Part shown: positions 1-10,638 of the stretch, in pieces | Layout: each line of letters begins with the position of its first letter | How positions within the stretch are numbered: position 1 is the stretch's first letter | Source: Pseudomonadota bacterium | Lineage (GTDB): Bacteria; Pseudomonadota; Gammaproteobacteria; Burkholderiales; Rhodocyclaceae | Assembly: GCA_029776255.1 (NCBI GenBank) | Contig: JAKOTN010000026.1 | Span: 62,001-126,000 of the forward strand | DNA: 64,000 bases | Direction: 5' to 3' | Program-made: the position numbers and the translations under genes | The notes under the pieces: model-generated | Seen by the model: the letters and a program-made list of their open reading frames with translations, nothing else | The model's database searches: none | Told to the model about the DNA's origin: nothing

Positions 1-2
1 CC

Positions 3-587
3 GATGACTCCAGTCATGTTCGCAATGTCTTCGTGAGTGAGATTCGGCCAGACCGCCTGGGTGCCACAATGGCCAGTACCGGCCATCAGGAATTTGCCGA
101 GAACGGTGATCGTTTCATCGTTTTGCAGGAAGGTCGGCGATACGAATTCGCCCCTGGCTCCGCTGAATTCAAGATTCTCGAATACTCGCGTTATGCCGTT
201 CGTCTGGAAACCAAGGAAGCCCGTGGCGTTCAAGCCACCCCGAAAAGCATGAGTACCGCGGATCTGATCCAGGTGGAACTGCCAACACATCGCGCGGAAC
301 TGCTCTGGCGTATCGGCCTGCCGGTTTCGGCGATCATGTTGGCGCTGCTGTCCATTCCCCTGTCGTTCGTCAACCCGCGCGCCGGTCGTTCGGCAAACAT
401 GTTGCTGGCGATCGTGGTTTACCTCATCTACAACAATCTACTGACCATCAGTCAAGGATGGGTGGCGAGCAACAAGATTTCATTCGAAGTCGGTGTACTC
501 GCGGTTCACATCCTCATGCTCGGCACCCTGCCTCTACTTTTTTACCATCGTATCGCAGTCTCCTCGTTCCGCAGGCTCGCGCGATGA
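3..587 (+). CDS. lptF: LPS export permease LptF, C-terminal part (cut by window edge)
   Basis: C-terminal 194 residues of LptF, the inner-membrane permease that works with LptG and the ATPase LptB to extract lipopolysaccharide and pass it to the LptC-LptA-LptD bridge. The frame is open from base 3 through the left edge, so the N-terminal helices are outside the window; an internal GTG at 33 is not the true start. What remains is the end of the periplasmic jellyroll domain and the last three hydrophobic helices (from about base 300). The stop overlaps the lptG start codon in an ATGA, the usual lptFG coupling. Confidence 0.93.
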   Translation, partial: DDSSHVRNVFVSEIRPDRLGATMASTGHQEFAENGDRFIVLQEGRRYEFAPGSAEFKILEYSRYAVRLETKEARGVQATPKSMSTADLIQVELPTHRAELLWRIGLPVSAIMLALLSIPLSFVNPRAGRSANMLLAIVVYLIYNNLLTISQGWVASNKISFEVGVLAVHILMLGTLPLLFYHRIAVSSFRRLAR

Positions 588-1657
588 AAATATATCTCCG
601 CTACATCGGACGCGAGGCATCTAGCGCCATCTTGTTGGTACTGTTGGCTTTTCTAGCCCTTTTCGCCTTCTTCGACATGCTTGGCGAAATGAAAAATGTT
701 GGCCAAGGCGGTTACCAACTCCACCATGCCTTTGCTTTCGTGCTGCTACGCGTACCGGGACGCGCTTACGAACTGATGCCGATTGGCGTACTGATCGGCA
801 CACTCTACGCCTTGTCCACCTTGGCAAGGCACTCGGAGATCACTGTTCTGAGAGTCTCGGGCCTGTCCACCCGATCACTTCTGTTCGCTTTATTCCGTGT
901 TGCAGGCATATTCGCAATCGCCACTTTCTTGATCGGTGAATACGTCGCACCGCCGGCCGAACGCGCCGCGCAACAGATGCGGCTGAAAGAACGGGGGAAA
1001 ATGGTGGGGCAGGATCTACGCTCCGGCCTCTGGGTCAAAGACGAGCGGAATTTCATCAACGTCCGCGTCGTCATGCCTGACACACGTTTGCGTGGAATAC
1101 GGATCTTTGAGTTTGACGATCACGCGAAACTCCGCTCTGTCACGGAAGCAACGGAAGGTGTGCACGTTGTACCCGATAGCTGGCGCCTGAAGAACGTCGT
1201 GCAAACCATCCTAAGCGACAAACATGCGGAAATCACGAGAACTCCGGAAATGTTATGGAATTCGGCGCTTAATCCCGAGATCTTGGCTGTTTTGATGGTA
1301 TCGCCAGATGGCATGTCCTTGCGACACCTGTCTGCCTACACCAAACACTTGGCCGACAACCGTCAAATCACCAGCCGTTACGATATCGCGTTCTGGAAAA
1401 AAATGATTTACCCATTGGCGGCTTTCGTCATGGTCGCACTGGCCTTACCGTTTGGCTCTACACACTCAAGAGTCGTGGGAAGCGGATTGAAAATATTCGC
1501 CGGCGTGATGATCGGCATTTTCTTCTACATGCTCAACGGCTTATTTTCGAACTTGGGAGCGATCAATAGCTGGTCGCCGTTGCTTAGCGCGGCAACACCA
1601 TCCACGTTATTCCTGCTCGCCGCGATAATGATGATTCGATGGGTTGAAAGACGTTAA
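584..1657 (+). CDS. lptG: LPS export permease LptG
   Basis: LptG, 357 aa, partner of LptF in the LptB2FGC transporter that moves lipopolysaccharide out of the inner membrane. The ATG at 584 is chosen because it overlaps the lptF stop (ATGA) and gives the family N-terminus MKIYLRYIGREA followed at once by a hydrophobic helix. Three helices lie in the first 125 residues, then a periplasmic domain (about 145-265), then three C-terminal helices, as in the family. It ends 9 bp before a convergent RDD gene. Translational coupling to lptF is the only control visible. Confidence 0.95.
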   Translation: MKIYLRYIGREASSAILLVLLAFLALFAFFDMLGEMKNVGQGGYQLHHAFAFVLLRVPGRAYELMPIGVLIGTLYALSTLARHSEITVLRVSGLSTRSLLFALFRVAGIFAIATFLIGEYVAPPAERAAQQMRLKERGKMVGQDLRSGLWVKDERNFINVRVVMPDTRLRGIRIFEFDDHAKLRSVTEATEGVHVVPDSWRLKNVVQTILSDKHAEITRTPEMLWNSALNPEILAVLMVSPDGMSLRHLSAYTKHLADNRQITSRYDIAFWKKMIYPLAAFVMVALALPFGSTHSRVVGSGLKIFAGVMIGIFFYMLNGLFSNLGAINSWSPLLSAATPSTLFLLAAIMMIRWVERR

Positions 1658-1666
1658 AAGGATGTT

Positions 1667-2092
1667 TCAACGCATCAAAAGTTGTGTACCGGCGAGGCGG
1701 TCGTGCAAGAACAATCGCTCACGATCAAACACAGCCCACACAAGGCCGACGCCAAAAAGCATGATGCTTGGCCAACACAAAAGAAAGCGCAGAAAAGCTT
1801 GGCCTGGGCGAACAACAAAGCCATCACGAGTCACCAACCGTATTCGCCATGTCTTCATCGCCAGCGTTTGACCGCCGTTACTCCAGTACCACGTGAAATA
1901 AAATAACAACACAAAAAAAGCATGCACCTGCAGTACAAACAGCGTGGCGAGACGATGAAAAAACACGCCTAGCAGAACATGCGGCAGTACCAGCAAAGCC
2001 GCGAGCACCCCTAGCAACAGCAACGATTCGTAAAACATGCTGGCCAGGCGGCGAAGTATACTTGGTCGCACAAATGCATCCGCCATCGGCAT
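1667..2092 (-). CDS. RDD family membrane protein
   Basis: A 141-aa integral membrane protein of the RDD family (Arg-Asp-Asp motif proteins, mostly of unknown transport-like function). Three hydrophobic segments are visible: residues about 18-45, 52-70 and 100-122. The family signature region WSNGGQTLAMKTWRIRLV lies after the second helix, and the C-terminus carries the typical FLHDRLAGTQLL. Its start overlaps the stop of the DUF3106 gene by one base (TGATG), so the two are probably translated together. It is the last gene of the sigma factor-DUF3619-DUF3106-RDD unit. Function in the cell is unknown. Confidence 0.85.
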   Translation of the reverse strand: MPMADAFVRPSILRRLASMFYESLLLLGVLAALLVLPHVLLGVFFHRLATLFVLQVHAFFVLLFYFTWYWSNGGQTLAMKTWRIRLVTRDGFVVRPGQAFLRFLLCWPSIMLFGVGLVWAVFDRERLFLHDRLAGTQLLMR

Positions 2093-2736
2093 CAGTGCTT
2101 GGTCTCCGTTTCCGATGCACTTGCCCCCCCCGAAATTGGCGGTGTACGTGTTGCCTCGACAACCGGTGCGGAAATTGCGTTAGGCAGAGACACCGGCGGC
2201 GTAACAACGGAAGGAGGATTGCCCAACGGATCTGCTGGCGCTTTAGGCGGAACGGAGAGCACCGTGCTGCTGCCCCCAATCGCGCCAGTTCTTGGTGCTG
2301 ACTTGGCTACTGCCTGGGCGTTAAGGCGTTCCCTCTCCTCCTGAGGCAAACTGGAATACTCCTCCCACTTCTGCCGAAGCTCTTCTTTCTTTTCGGCTGG
2401 AAGTTTGCTGGCCGTTTTGAAATTTTCGCGAGCCACGTTTCGTTGCTCGGGTGTCAGTTTTCCCCAAGCCTGCATCTGCTCTTGAATTCGGCGCTGCTCC
2501 GCCGGCGTCAGACTGGCAAAACGACGGGTAATACCCAGCCACTTTTTCTGGCGGTAATACTCCATAGCGTCCCAGTCATCGCTTAACGGGGCGAGAATGA
2601 CTTTCTGCTCAACCGTCAACTCACTCCATTGCGGTTGCGGCGGTGTTGCAATGACGGAAGGGCCAGGAACTTCAGCCCGGCCCGCAAACGCGACGAAAAG
2701 ACCAGCGATTATTGCGAACCGGAGCTTTTTAGCCAT
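2092..2736 (-). CDS. DUF3106 exported protein
   Basis: A 214-aa protein with an N-terminal signal-like sequence (MAKKLRFAIIAGLFVAFAGRAE). The middle (about 35-145) has a DUF3106 pattern: helices rich in Trp, Gln, Glu and Arg with repeated L-x-P-E/A-E-Q/R-R units (LTVEQKVILAPL, LTPAEQRRIQEQM, LTPEQRNVARENF, LPQEERERLN). The C-terminal third is low-complexity, rich in Pro, Ala and Ser. It overlaps the upstream DUF3619 gene by 28 bp. Domains of this kind resemble periplasmic sensor or heavy-metal-response proteins, and the position behind an ECF-like sigma factor hints at an envelope-stress role; that is inference only. Confidence 0.85.
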   Translation of the reverse strand: MAKKLRFAIIAGLFVAFAGRAEVPGPSVIATPPQPQWSELTVEQKVILAPLSDDWDAMEYYRQKKWLGITRRFASLTPAEQRRIQEQMQAWGKLTPEQRNVARENFKTASKLPAEKKEELRQKWEEYSSLPQEERERLNAQAVAKSAPRTGAIGGSSTVLSVPPKAPADPLGNPPSVVTPPVSLPNAISAPVVEATRTPPISGGASASETETKH

Positions 2737-3086
2737 GCATTAAAGCCCTTGTCGGTAAAAGCCGCGATCGGTAGCTCGTCAGAAAGCAGCGCACTGTCAA
2801 TAGCTTCGATTTCGGCGATGCTCTGATCCGCTGACCAATAGGTATAACTCATGATTCCCAAAAGAACACACGCGGCCAGCAACACCTGCTTGATCTGGGC
2901 GCTTTCGAAGTGATCCTGTACAAAGCTTCCCACGCCAGCCAACATCGATTGCCTTGCAGAAACCTTTTGCCTAGCCAGCGCATTTTTTTTGATCGCGTCC
3001 AAACGCGAAAGCGTGTCGGGAGCCAGACCTTGCAACCCATAGTTCAGTTGCTGCTTGATTTTGTAATTAAAATGCATATTGTTCAC
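2709..3086 (-). CDS. DUF3619 single-pass membrane protein, possible anti-sigma partner
   Basis: A 125-aa protein of the DUF3619 type. Residues 1-60 form a soluble amphipathic region (QQLNYGLQGLAPDTLSRLDAIKKNAL), then one membrane helix at about 65-82 (QVLLAACVLLGIMSYTYW), then a short periplasmic tail. Its start overlaps the sigma factor stop (ATGA). A cytoplasmic N-terminus plus one helix directly behind a sigma factor is the layout of an anti-sigma factor, but no zinc-binding ZAS motif is present, so this role is only suggested by context. Confidence 0.8.
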   Translation of the reverse strand: MNNMHFNYKIKQQLNYGLQGLAPDTLSRLDAIKKNALARQKVSARQSMLAGVGSFVQDHFESAQIKQVLLAACVLLGIMSYTYWSADQSIAEIEAIDSALLSDELPIAAFTDKGFNAWLKSSGSQ

Positions 3087-3646
3087 AGGGTAATTCCTTT
3101 GCTTTTCAGTGCCGTCGCCAGCGTGTGATTCGCGCGCGAGCAGTGCGTTTTAACACTACCTTCCGAGCAACCCATGACCAACGCCGTTTCAGCCACGTCC
3201 ATATCTTCCCAGTAACGCAGAAGAAAGGCTTCGCGTTGACGAGCTGGCAGCATTTCTATTTCTCTTTCAATAATTCCAAGAACTTGTGCCTGCTGGAACT
3301 GCCCTTCGGGATTCTGCGGGCGGCTAGACGCGACTTCGCTATCTATTGTTTCCAGAGGGTCGTGATCGTCGTCGTCGCCAGTGTTCAACGCGGAGAGCAG
3401 CACAGTCCAGAGCGACCGAACCTTGCTACGGCGATAGAAATCCCGAATGGCGTTCTGAAGAATGCGCTGAAAAAGCATTGGCCACTCGGCCGCCGGTCGA
3501 TCACCGTACTTCTCTGCGAGCTTCATCATCGCATCCTGAACGATATCAAGCGCCGATTCTTCGTTGTGCACCGCGAACATCGCCTGCTTGAAAGCGCGTC
3601 GTTCAACCGAAGTGAGGAAATCCGACAGTTCGCGTTGGCTGGCCAG
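3083..3646 (-). CDS. RNA polymerase sigma factor, ECF/sigma-70 region 2 and 4, apparent CTG start
   Basis: Sigma-70 family factor of about 187 aa. Region 2 is seen in SALDIVQDAMMKLAEKY and the following MLFQRILQNAIRDFYRR; region 4 in LPARQREAFLLRYWEDMD with the helix-turn-helix VAETALVMGCSEGSVKTH. The first in-frame ATG is at 3580, but the reading frame continues upstream with sequence that fits the family N-terminus (ASQRELSDFLTSVERRAFKQ). The only plausible start there is CTG at 3646-3644, preceded by AAGGA (3659-3655) at 8-nt spacing; there is no in-frame ATG, GTG or TTG. First gene of the unit with DUF3619, DUF3106 and RDD. If CTG is not used, the protein begins at 3580 (165 aa). Confidence 0.82.
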   Translation of the reverse strand: MASQRELSDFLTSVERRAFKQAMFAVHNEESALDIVQDAMMKLAEKYGDRPAAEWPMLFQRILQNAIRDFYRRSKVRSLWTVLLSALNTGDDDDHDPLETIDSEVASSRPQNPEGQFQQAQVLGIIEREIEMLPARQREAFLLRYWEDMDVAETALVMGCSEGSVKTHCSRANHTLATALKSKGITL

Positions 3647-3780
3647 AACAGGTGTCCTTGAATGTGGTGTTGGAAATGCATGTCCCAGCAGGGTGTTTCT
3701 TTGAACACCTTGACCAATTGCAGTCTAGGCTTTAACGTTGCAGACTTTTTTCGAGCAATTTGCTTGCTGGGGCGACGGCG

Positions 3781-5493
3781 ATGACGATGATGACCGGTGC
3801 GGAGATTGTAATCAGGTGCCTGCAGGAAGAAAAGGTCGAATATGTGTTCGGCTATCCTGGAGGTTCAGTTCTTCACATTTATGACGCGCTGTTCAAGCAG
3901 GATCAGGTCAAGCACGTTCTTGTCCGGCACGAGCAAGCTGCGGTACACGCGGCGGACGGCTTGGCGCGCTCATCGCACAAGGTCGGCGTAGCCTTGGTAA
4001 CCTCTGGACCAGGCGCCACCAATGCGGTGACCGGCATTGCTACCGCTTATATGGACTCGATCCCGCTGGTGATCATCTCGGGCCAGGTGCCCACCGACTA
4101 CATTGGGCAGGATGCATTTCAGGAATGCGATACTGTTGGCATTACTCGTCCTTGCGTCAAACACAATTTCTTGGTCGACGACGTCCACAAACTCGCCGCG
4201 ACTATAAAAAAAGCGTTCTATATCGCCAATAGCGGCCGTCCAGGGCCGGTAGTGATCGACATCCCAAAAGATGTCACCGCCGCCAAGTGCAAATTTGACT
4301 ATCCAGAAACCATTCAACTCCGTTCGTACAACCCAGTCGTCAAGGGACACCTTGGACAGATAAAAAAAGCGGTGCATCTGCTGCTGGAAGCCAAGCGTCC
4401 GATGATTTATTCCGGCGGCGGCGTCATTCTTTCAAACGGGGCCGAGCAACTGACCAGACTCGCACGTCGCTTGGGCTTCCCGATTACCAACACCCTGATG
4501 GGCCTTGGCGCGTATCCGGGAACTGATCCGCAATTCCTGGGCATGCCCGGAATGCATGGCACTGTCGAAGCCAATCTAGCAATGCAACATTGCGACGTGC
4601 TGCTCGCCGTCGGCGCGCGTTTTGATGATCGAGTGATCGGCAATCCCAGCAATTTCACGTCGCTGCCACGAAAAATTATCCACGTCGATATTGACCCATC
4701 GTCTATTTCCAAACGTGTTCGCGTCGACATTCCGATTGTTGGCAATGTGCCCGATGTGCTCGATGAAATGTTCCGCTTGCTGGAAGCCGGTAATTCGGCT
4801 CCGGAAAAAACCGTGCTGGCCGACTGGTGGAAGCAGATCGAGGAATGGCGCGGCAAGCAGTGCATGAAATACAAGCTGAACAAAAGCATCATCATGCCGC
4901 AATACGTCATTGAAAAGCTGTACGAGGTCACCGGCGGCAAGGCGATCGTGACCTCGGACGTTGGGCAGCACCAGATGTGGGCAGCCCAATATTACAAATT
5001 TGAGCAACCCCGCCGCTGGCTTAACTCCGGAGGGCTCGGAACCATGGGCGTTGGTCTTCCTTACGCCATGGGCGCGGCGCTGCAAAATCCGGGAGAACAA
5101 GTGGCGTGCGTCACGGGCGAAGGTTCGATTCAGATGTGCATTCAGGAACTTTCCACCGCCAAGCAGTTCCGACTGCCGATAAAAATCATCAATCTCAATA
5201 ACCGCTACCTTGGCATGGTTCGGCAATGGCAGGAAATGTTCTACGGTAGCCGTTACTCCGAGTCCTACATGGATTCGCTGCCCGACTTCGTTAAGTTGGC
5301 TGAAGCCTACGGTCACGTCGGCATCCGCGTCGAGCGGCCGGAGGATGTCGAGCCGGCTCTGCGCAAGGCATTTGTCGACCACAAGGACGACCTCGTGTTT
5401 CTGGATGTCATTACCGATCAGAAGGCGAATGTCTTCCCGATGGTAGCCGCCGGCAAGGGCTTGGCGGACATGATCCTGACTGAAGATCTGTAG
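3781..5493 (+). CDS. ilvI: Acetolactate synthase large subunit
   Basis: Catalytic subunit of acetohydroxyacid synthase (about 570 aa), which condenses two pyruvates, or pyruvate with 2-oxobutyrate, in the first common step of Val/Leu/Ile synthesis. The N-terminal ThDP domain starts GAEIVIRCLQEEKVEYVFGYPGG with the catalytic Glu in VRHEQAAVHAADG; the FAD/middle domain follows; the C-terminal ThDP domain has the cofactor motif VTGEGSIQMCIQEL. ATG 3781 is preferred over the upstream TTG at 3760 because homologues begin close to this point. Followed 12 bp later by the regulatory subunit ilvH. Heads the ilvI-ilvH-ilvC-pssA-leuA cluster. I saw no leader peptide or attenuator upstream. Confidence 0.96.
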   Translation: MTMMTGAEIVIRCLQEEKVEYVFGYPGGSVLHIYDALFKQDQVKHVLVRHEQAAVHAADGLARSSHKVGVALVTSGPGATNAVTGIATAYMDSIPLVIISGQVPTDYIGQDAFQECDTVGITRPCVKHNFLVDDVHKLAATIKKAFYIANSGRPGPVVIDIPKDVTAAKCKFDYPETIQLRSYNPVVKGHLGQIKKAVHLLLEAKRPMIYSGGGVILSNGAEQLTRLARRLGFPITNTLMGLGAYPGTDPQFLGMPGMHGTVEANLAMQHCDVLLAVGARFDDRVIGNPSNFTSLPRKIIHVDIDPSSISKRVRVDIPIVGNVPDVLDEMFRLLEAGNSAPEKTVLADWWKQIEEWRGKQCMKYKLNKSIIMPQYVIEKLYEVTGGKAIVTSDVGQHQMWAAQYYKFEQPRRWLNSGGLGTMGVGLPYAMGAALQNPGEQVACVTGEGSIQMCIQELSTAKQFRLPIKIINLNNRYLGMVRQWQEMFYGSRYSESYMDSLPDFVKLAEAYGHVGIRVERPEDVEPALRKAFVDHKDDLVFLDVITDQKANVFPMVAAGKGLADMILTEDL

Positions 5494-5505
5494 AGGAAAG
5501 GCAAA

Positions 5506-5997
5506 ATGCGACACATTATTTCAATATTGCTGGAGAACGAATCCGGGGCGCTGTCGCGGGTGGCTGGCCTGTTCTCGGCGCGCGCCTACAACATCGAAAC
5601 GCTGACAGTGGCTCCCACCGAGGATTTGTCCCTTTCACGTTTGACTATCGTCACGTCGGGCACTGATGCCGTGATTGAGCAAATCACCAAACAATTGAAC
5701 AAATTGATCGATGTCATCAAGGTTGTCGACCTTTCCGAAGCACCGCACATCGAGCGCGAGTTAATGTTGATAAAGGTGCGCGCCACCGGCAAGGACCGGG
5801 AAGAACTGAAGCGTCTGGCGGACATTTTTCACGGCCATATTATCGATGTGACTGAATCGACCTATGTAATCGAACTCACCGCCAGTGCCGCGAAACTGGA
5901 TTCCTTTATTCAGGCCGTCGATTCGGGACTGATTCTCGAAACCGTGCGTACCGGCGTCAGCGGCATCGGCCGTGGCGAGCGCATTCTAAAAGTCTGA
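5506..5997 (+). CDS. ilvH: Acetolactate synthase small (regulatory) subunit
   Basis: 163-aa regulatory subunit of acetohydroxyacid synthase; it activates the large subunit and gives valine feedback inhibition. The N-terminal ACT domain is clear (MRHIISILLENESGALSRV), with the RAYNIETLTVAPTED segment, followed by the C-terminal ALS_ss domain (about 80-160, ending TGVSGIGRGERILKV). It begins 12 bp after ilvI with GAGGAAAGGC as ribosome-binding site, so it is certainly co-transcribed. Length matches the family. Confidence 0.96.
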   Translation: MRHIISILLENESGALSRVAGLFSARAYNIETLTVAPTEDLSLSRLTIVTSGTDAVIEQITKQLNKLIDVIKVVDLSEAPHIERELMLIKVRATGKDREELKRLADIFHGHIIDVTESTYVIELTASAAKLDSFIQAVDSGLILETVRTGVSGIGRGERILKV

Positions 5998-7041
<1,044 letters not shown>

Positions 7042-7275
7042 CAGCTTTCATGATTCGTCGAGCCCGATTTTGTCACGGACATTTTGGGTTCGACAAACTT
7101 GCCAGCGTTGGCCCTTACACGCGGCACAAAATGCCATACCGCATTGATTGCCGGCTATAAAGTTTTTTTCGTTACTTGTCTGACAAACAAAGTGACGCGA
7201 TCAGTTCCAGAAAAGCCGATTTTCACAATCTCCACTAGGTTTTCCCGATTTTCCCCGCTCACCTTCGATAGCGTG
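7042..7275 (+). other. 234-bp gap between ilvC and pssA
   Basis: No convincing gene. In several betaproteobacteria psd (phosphatidylserine decarboxylase) lies here; no fragment of it was recognised in any frame. The pssA frame extends upstream to 7084, but that extension (LALTRGTKCHTALIAGYKVF and following) does not look like family sequence. The stretch is AT-richer than its flanks and could carry a separate promoter for pssA-leuA. Confidence 0.5.
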
Positions 7276-8040
7276 ATGCCCGACCTCAAGCCTCGCAAAA
7301 CCTTGTTCAACCCCGAATTGCGACGCCGGGGAATCTATGTTCTGCCGAATTTGTTTACCACTGCGGCGTTGTTCTGCGGCTTTTTCGCAATTGTCCAGGC
7401 GATGAAAGGCAGCTTCGAACAAGCGGCAATTGCCATTTTCGTCGCCATGATTCTCGATGGCCTGGATGGTCGTGTGGCACGCATGACCCGAACGCAAAGT
7501 GCTTTCGGCGCCGAATACGACTCCCTATCCGACATGGTTTCTTTCGGTGTCGCTCCCGCATTGGTGACCTACGCTTGGGCGCTGAAAGACATGGGGCGAT
7601 TGGGCTGGATCGCGGCGTTTATCTACTGTGTCGGCGCCGCCTTGCGTTTGGCGCGTTTCAATACCACCTTGGAAGTGGTTGATCGGCGCTATTTCCAAGG
7701 TTTGCCGAGTCCGGCAGCGGCGGCGCTGGTCACCGGATTTTTATGGGTAATGATCGACAAGGACATTTCGCCAATCGACGTGCGCTGGTTGGCGTGCGGC
7801 CTGATAATTTTTGCTGGAATCTCGATGGTCAACACCATTCGTTTTTACAGTTTCAAGGACTTGAACCTGCGGCGTAGCGTACCTTTCATTTTCATCGTCG
7901 CGATTGCATTGGGTTTTGCTGTGATCTCCTACGACACGCCTGTCGCCCTATTCGGTCTTTTCGTCGCTTATAGCCTATCCGGCTATGCCATGGCCCTGCA
8001 GCCACTACTTCGGCGCAGACTTCCCGCTGACGAACCCTGA
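7276..8040 (+). CDS. pssA: CDP-diacylglycerol-serine O-phosphatidyltransferase, type II (CDP-alcohol transferase family)
   Basis: 254-aa integral membrane phosphatidylserine synthase: CDP-diacylglycerol plus serine gives phosphatidylserine and CMP. The CDP-alcohol phosphotransferase signature DGx2ARx8Gx3Dx3D is complete (DGRVAR, then G, then YDSLSD; about residues 60-85). Several hydrophobic helices follow. ATG 7276 (MPDLKPRKTLF) is taken because family similarity starts just after it. It lies between ilvC and leuA, a common betaproteobacterial location. A second, unrelated phosphatidylserine synthase is encoded at 25616-27070, so the two may be redundant or differently regulated. Confidence 0.92.
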   Translation: MPDLKPRKTLFNPELRRRGIYVLPNLFTTAALFCGFFAIVQAMKGSFEQAAIAIFVAMILDGLDGRVARMTRTQSAFGAEYDSLSDMVSFGVAPALVTYAWALKDMGRLGWIAAFIYCVGAALRLARFNTTLEVVDRRYFQGLPSPAAAALVTGFLWVMIDKDISPIDVRWLACGLIIFAGISMVNTIRFYSFKDLNLRRSVPFIFIVAIALGFAVISYDTPVALFGLFVAYSLSGYAMALQPLLRRRLPADEP

Positions 8041-8084
8041 CGTGTTTCGATAGCTGATCTACTTCTCTTACCTGGAGTCGTGAC

Positions 8085-9632
8085 ATGAATGACAAGAAGG
8101 ACCATCTGTTTATATTCGATACGACCTTGCGCGATGGAGAACAGAGTCCCGGCGCTTCGATGACAAAGGAAGAGAAGCTGCGTGTCGCACGTCAACTCGA
8201 ACGTATGCAGGTCGATGTAATCGAAGCAGGCTTTGCTGCCGCCTCCCCCGGCGATTTCGACGCCATCCAGGCCATTGCCAGAATCGTCAAAGGGGCCACC
8301 GTCTGCTCTCTTGCACGTTCCAGCGAAAACGACATTCGGCGCGCGGGCGAAGCCATCGCACCGGCAACCCGTGGGCGGATTCACACCTTTATCGCCACCA
8401 GCCCGATTCATATGGAGAAAAAGCTGCGTATGACGCCCGATCAGGTCGTCGAAGCCGCCGTCCGGGCCGTGCAGTGGGCGCGCGAATACACCGACGACGT
8501 CGAATTTTCCGCCGAGGACGCCGTGCGCTCGGAGGTGGATTTTCTCTGCCGCGTGTTCGCGGAAGTCATCAAAGCCGGCGCCACGACGATCAACGTTCCC
8601 GATACCGTTGGCTACAGCATCCCGTCGGTTTGGGGAGATCTGATGAGTACGCTTATCCAGCGCGTACCGGGCGCAGACAAGGTCGTCTGGTCGACGCACT
8701 GCCACAACGACTTGGGGATGGCCGTGGCGAATTCGCTGTCCGCGGTGTTGGCAGGGGCTCGTCAGGTTGAATGCACAATCAATGGACTGGGCGAACGGGC
8801 CGGCAATGCCTCGCTGGAAGAAGTGGTGATGGCGGTAAGAACCCGGGGGGATCTGTTCCCGGTCCAGACGCGCCTTGATGCCACACAAATCGTACCAGCT
8901 TCAAAACTGGTCTCGCAGATTACCGGCTATGCCGTGCAACCGAATAAGGCGGTCGTTGGCGCCAACGCTTTTGCGCACGAGTCAGGCATACATCAGGACG
9001 GCGTGCTCAAGCACCGGGAGACTTACGAAATCATGCGTGCTGAGGATGTTGGCTGGGCACAAAACAAACTGGTGCTCGGCAAGCACTCAGGACGCAATGC
9101 CTTCAAATCGCGCTTGTCGGCACTAGGCATCGTTCTCGAAAGCGAGGAGTACCTCAATTTGGCCTTTGCCCGCTTCAAGGAACTGGCTGATAAAAAACAT
9201 GAAATTTTTGATGAGGATTTGCAGGCGCTGGTATCCGACGAAGATCTGGCAACGGACGGCGAATATTACAAATTATCGTATTCCAGAGTTTGTTCGGAAA
9301 CCGGCGAAACACCCGAAGCGTTGGTAACGCTGACAGTCGGCGGAGAAGAAAAGAAAGGCGCTGGCATTGGCAGCGGCCCGGTCGACGCCACGTTTAAAGC
9401 TATTGAATCAATTGCCGCCAGCGGTGCGCAGTTACTGCTTTACTCGGTCAACGCAATCACTACCGGAACTGACGCACAAGGTGAAGTGACTGTCCGCTTG
9501 TCCAGAGGCGGGCGGATCGTCAATGGTAATGGCGCCGATACCGACATCGTTATCGCTTCGGCCAAAGCCTATCTGAACGCACTGAACAAACTTCAGTTCC
9601 CTGACCGCGTGGACCCGCAAGGCGATGTCTGA
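8085..9632 (+). CDS. leuA: 2-isopropylmalate synthase
   Basis: 515-aa enzyme of leucine synthesis, condensing acetyl-CoA with 2-oxoisovalerate. The TIM barrel begins with [16 protein letters not shown] (catalytic Arg and metal Asp), and has the metal-binding HxH in [15 protein letters not shown] and the second signature [14 protein letters not shown]. The C-terminal 130 residues form the LeuA regulatory (leucine feedback) domain, containing [15 protein letters not shown]. Preceded by CCTGGAGTCGTGAC before ATG 8085. Last gene of the branched-chain cluster; it is followed by convergent DUF2069. Confidence 0.97.
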   Translation: MNDKKDHLFIFDTTLRDGEQSPGASMTKEEKLRVARQLERMQVDVIEAGFAAASPGDFDAIQAIARIVKGATVCSLARSSENDIRRAGEAIAPATRGRIHTFIATSPIHMEKKLRMTPDQVVEAAVRAVQWAREYTDDVEFSAEDAVRSEVDFLCRVFAEVIKAGATTINVPDTVGYSIPSVWGDLMSTLIQRVPGADKVVWSTHCHNDLGMAVANSLSAVLAGARQVECTINGLGERAGNASLEEVVMAVRTRGDLFPVQTRLDATQIVPASKLVSQITGYAVQPNKAVVGANAFAHESGIHQDGVLKHRETYEIMRAEDVGWAQNKLVLGKHSGRNAFKSRLSALGIVLESEEYLNLAFARFKELADKKHEIFDEDLQALVSDEDLATDGEYYKLSYSRVCSETGETPEALVTLTVGGEEKKGAGIGSGPVDATFKAIESIAASGAQLLLYSVNAITTGTDAQGEVTVRLSRGGRIVNGNGADTDIVIASAKAYLNALNKLQFPDRVDPQGDV

Positions 9633-9674
9633 TTGAAAGTATCGACAACAGAGGAAAGGCAAGGCGACCTTTTC

Positions 9675-10619
<945 letters not shown>

Positions 10620-10638
10620 CGGGCTATTATAAAGGGCT

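Noticed and set aside
3691-3738. Possible promoter or small GGTGTT/AACACC hairpin ahead of ilvI
   Set aside because: The -10 match is poor (3 of 6) and the hairpin is only 6 bp; no leader peptide rich in branched-chain residues was found.
4576-5514. 312-codon minus-strand ORF opposite ilvI
   Set aside because: Shadow of the ilvI coding sequence.
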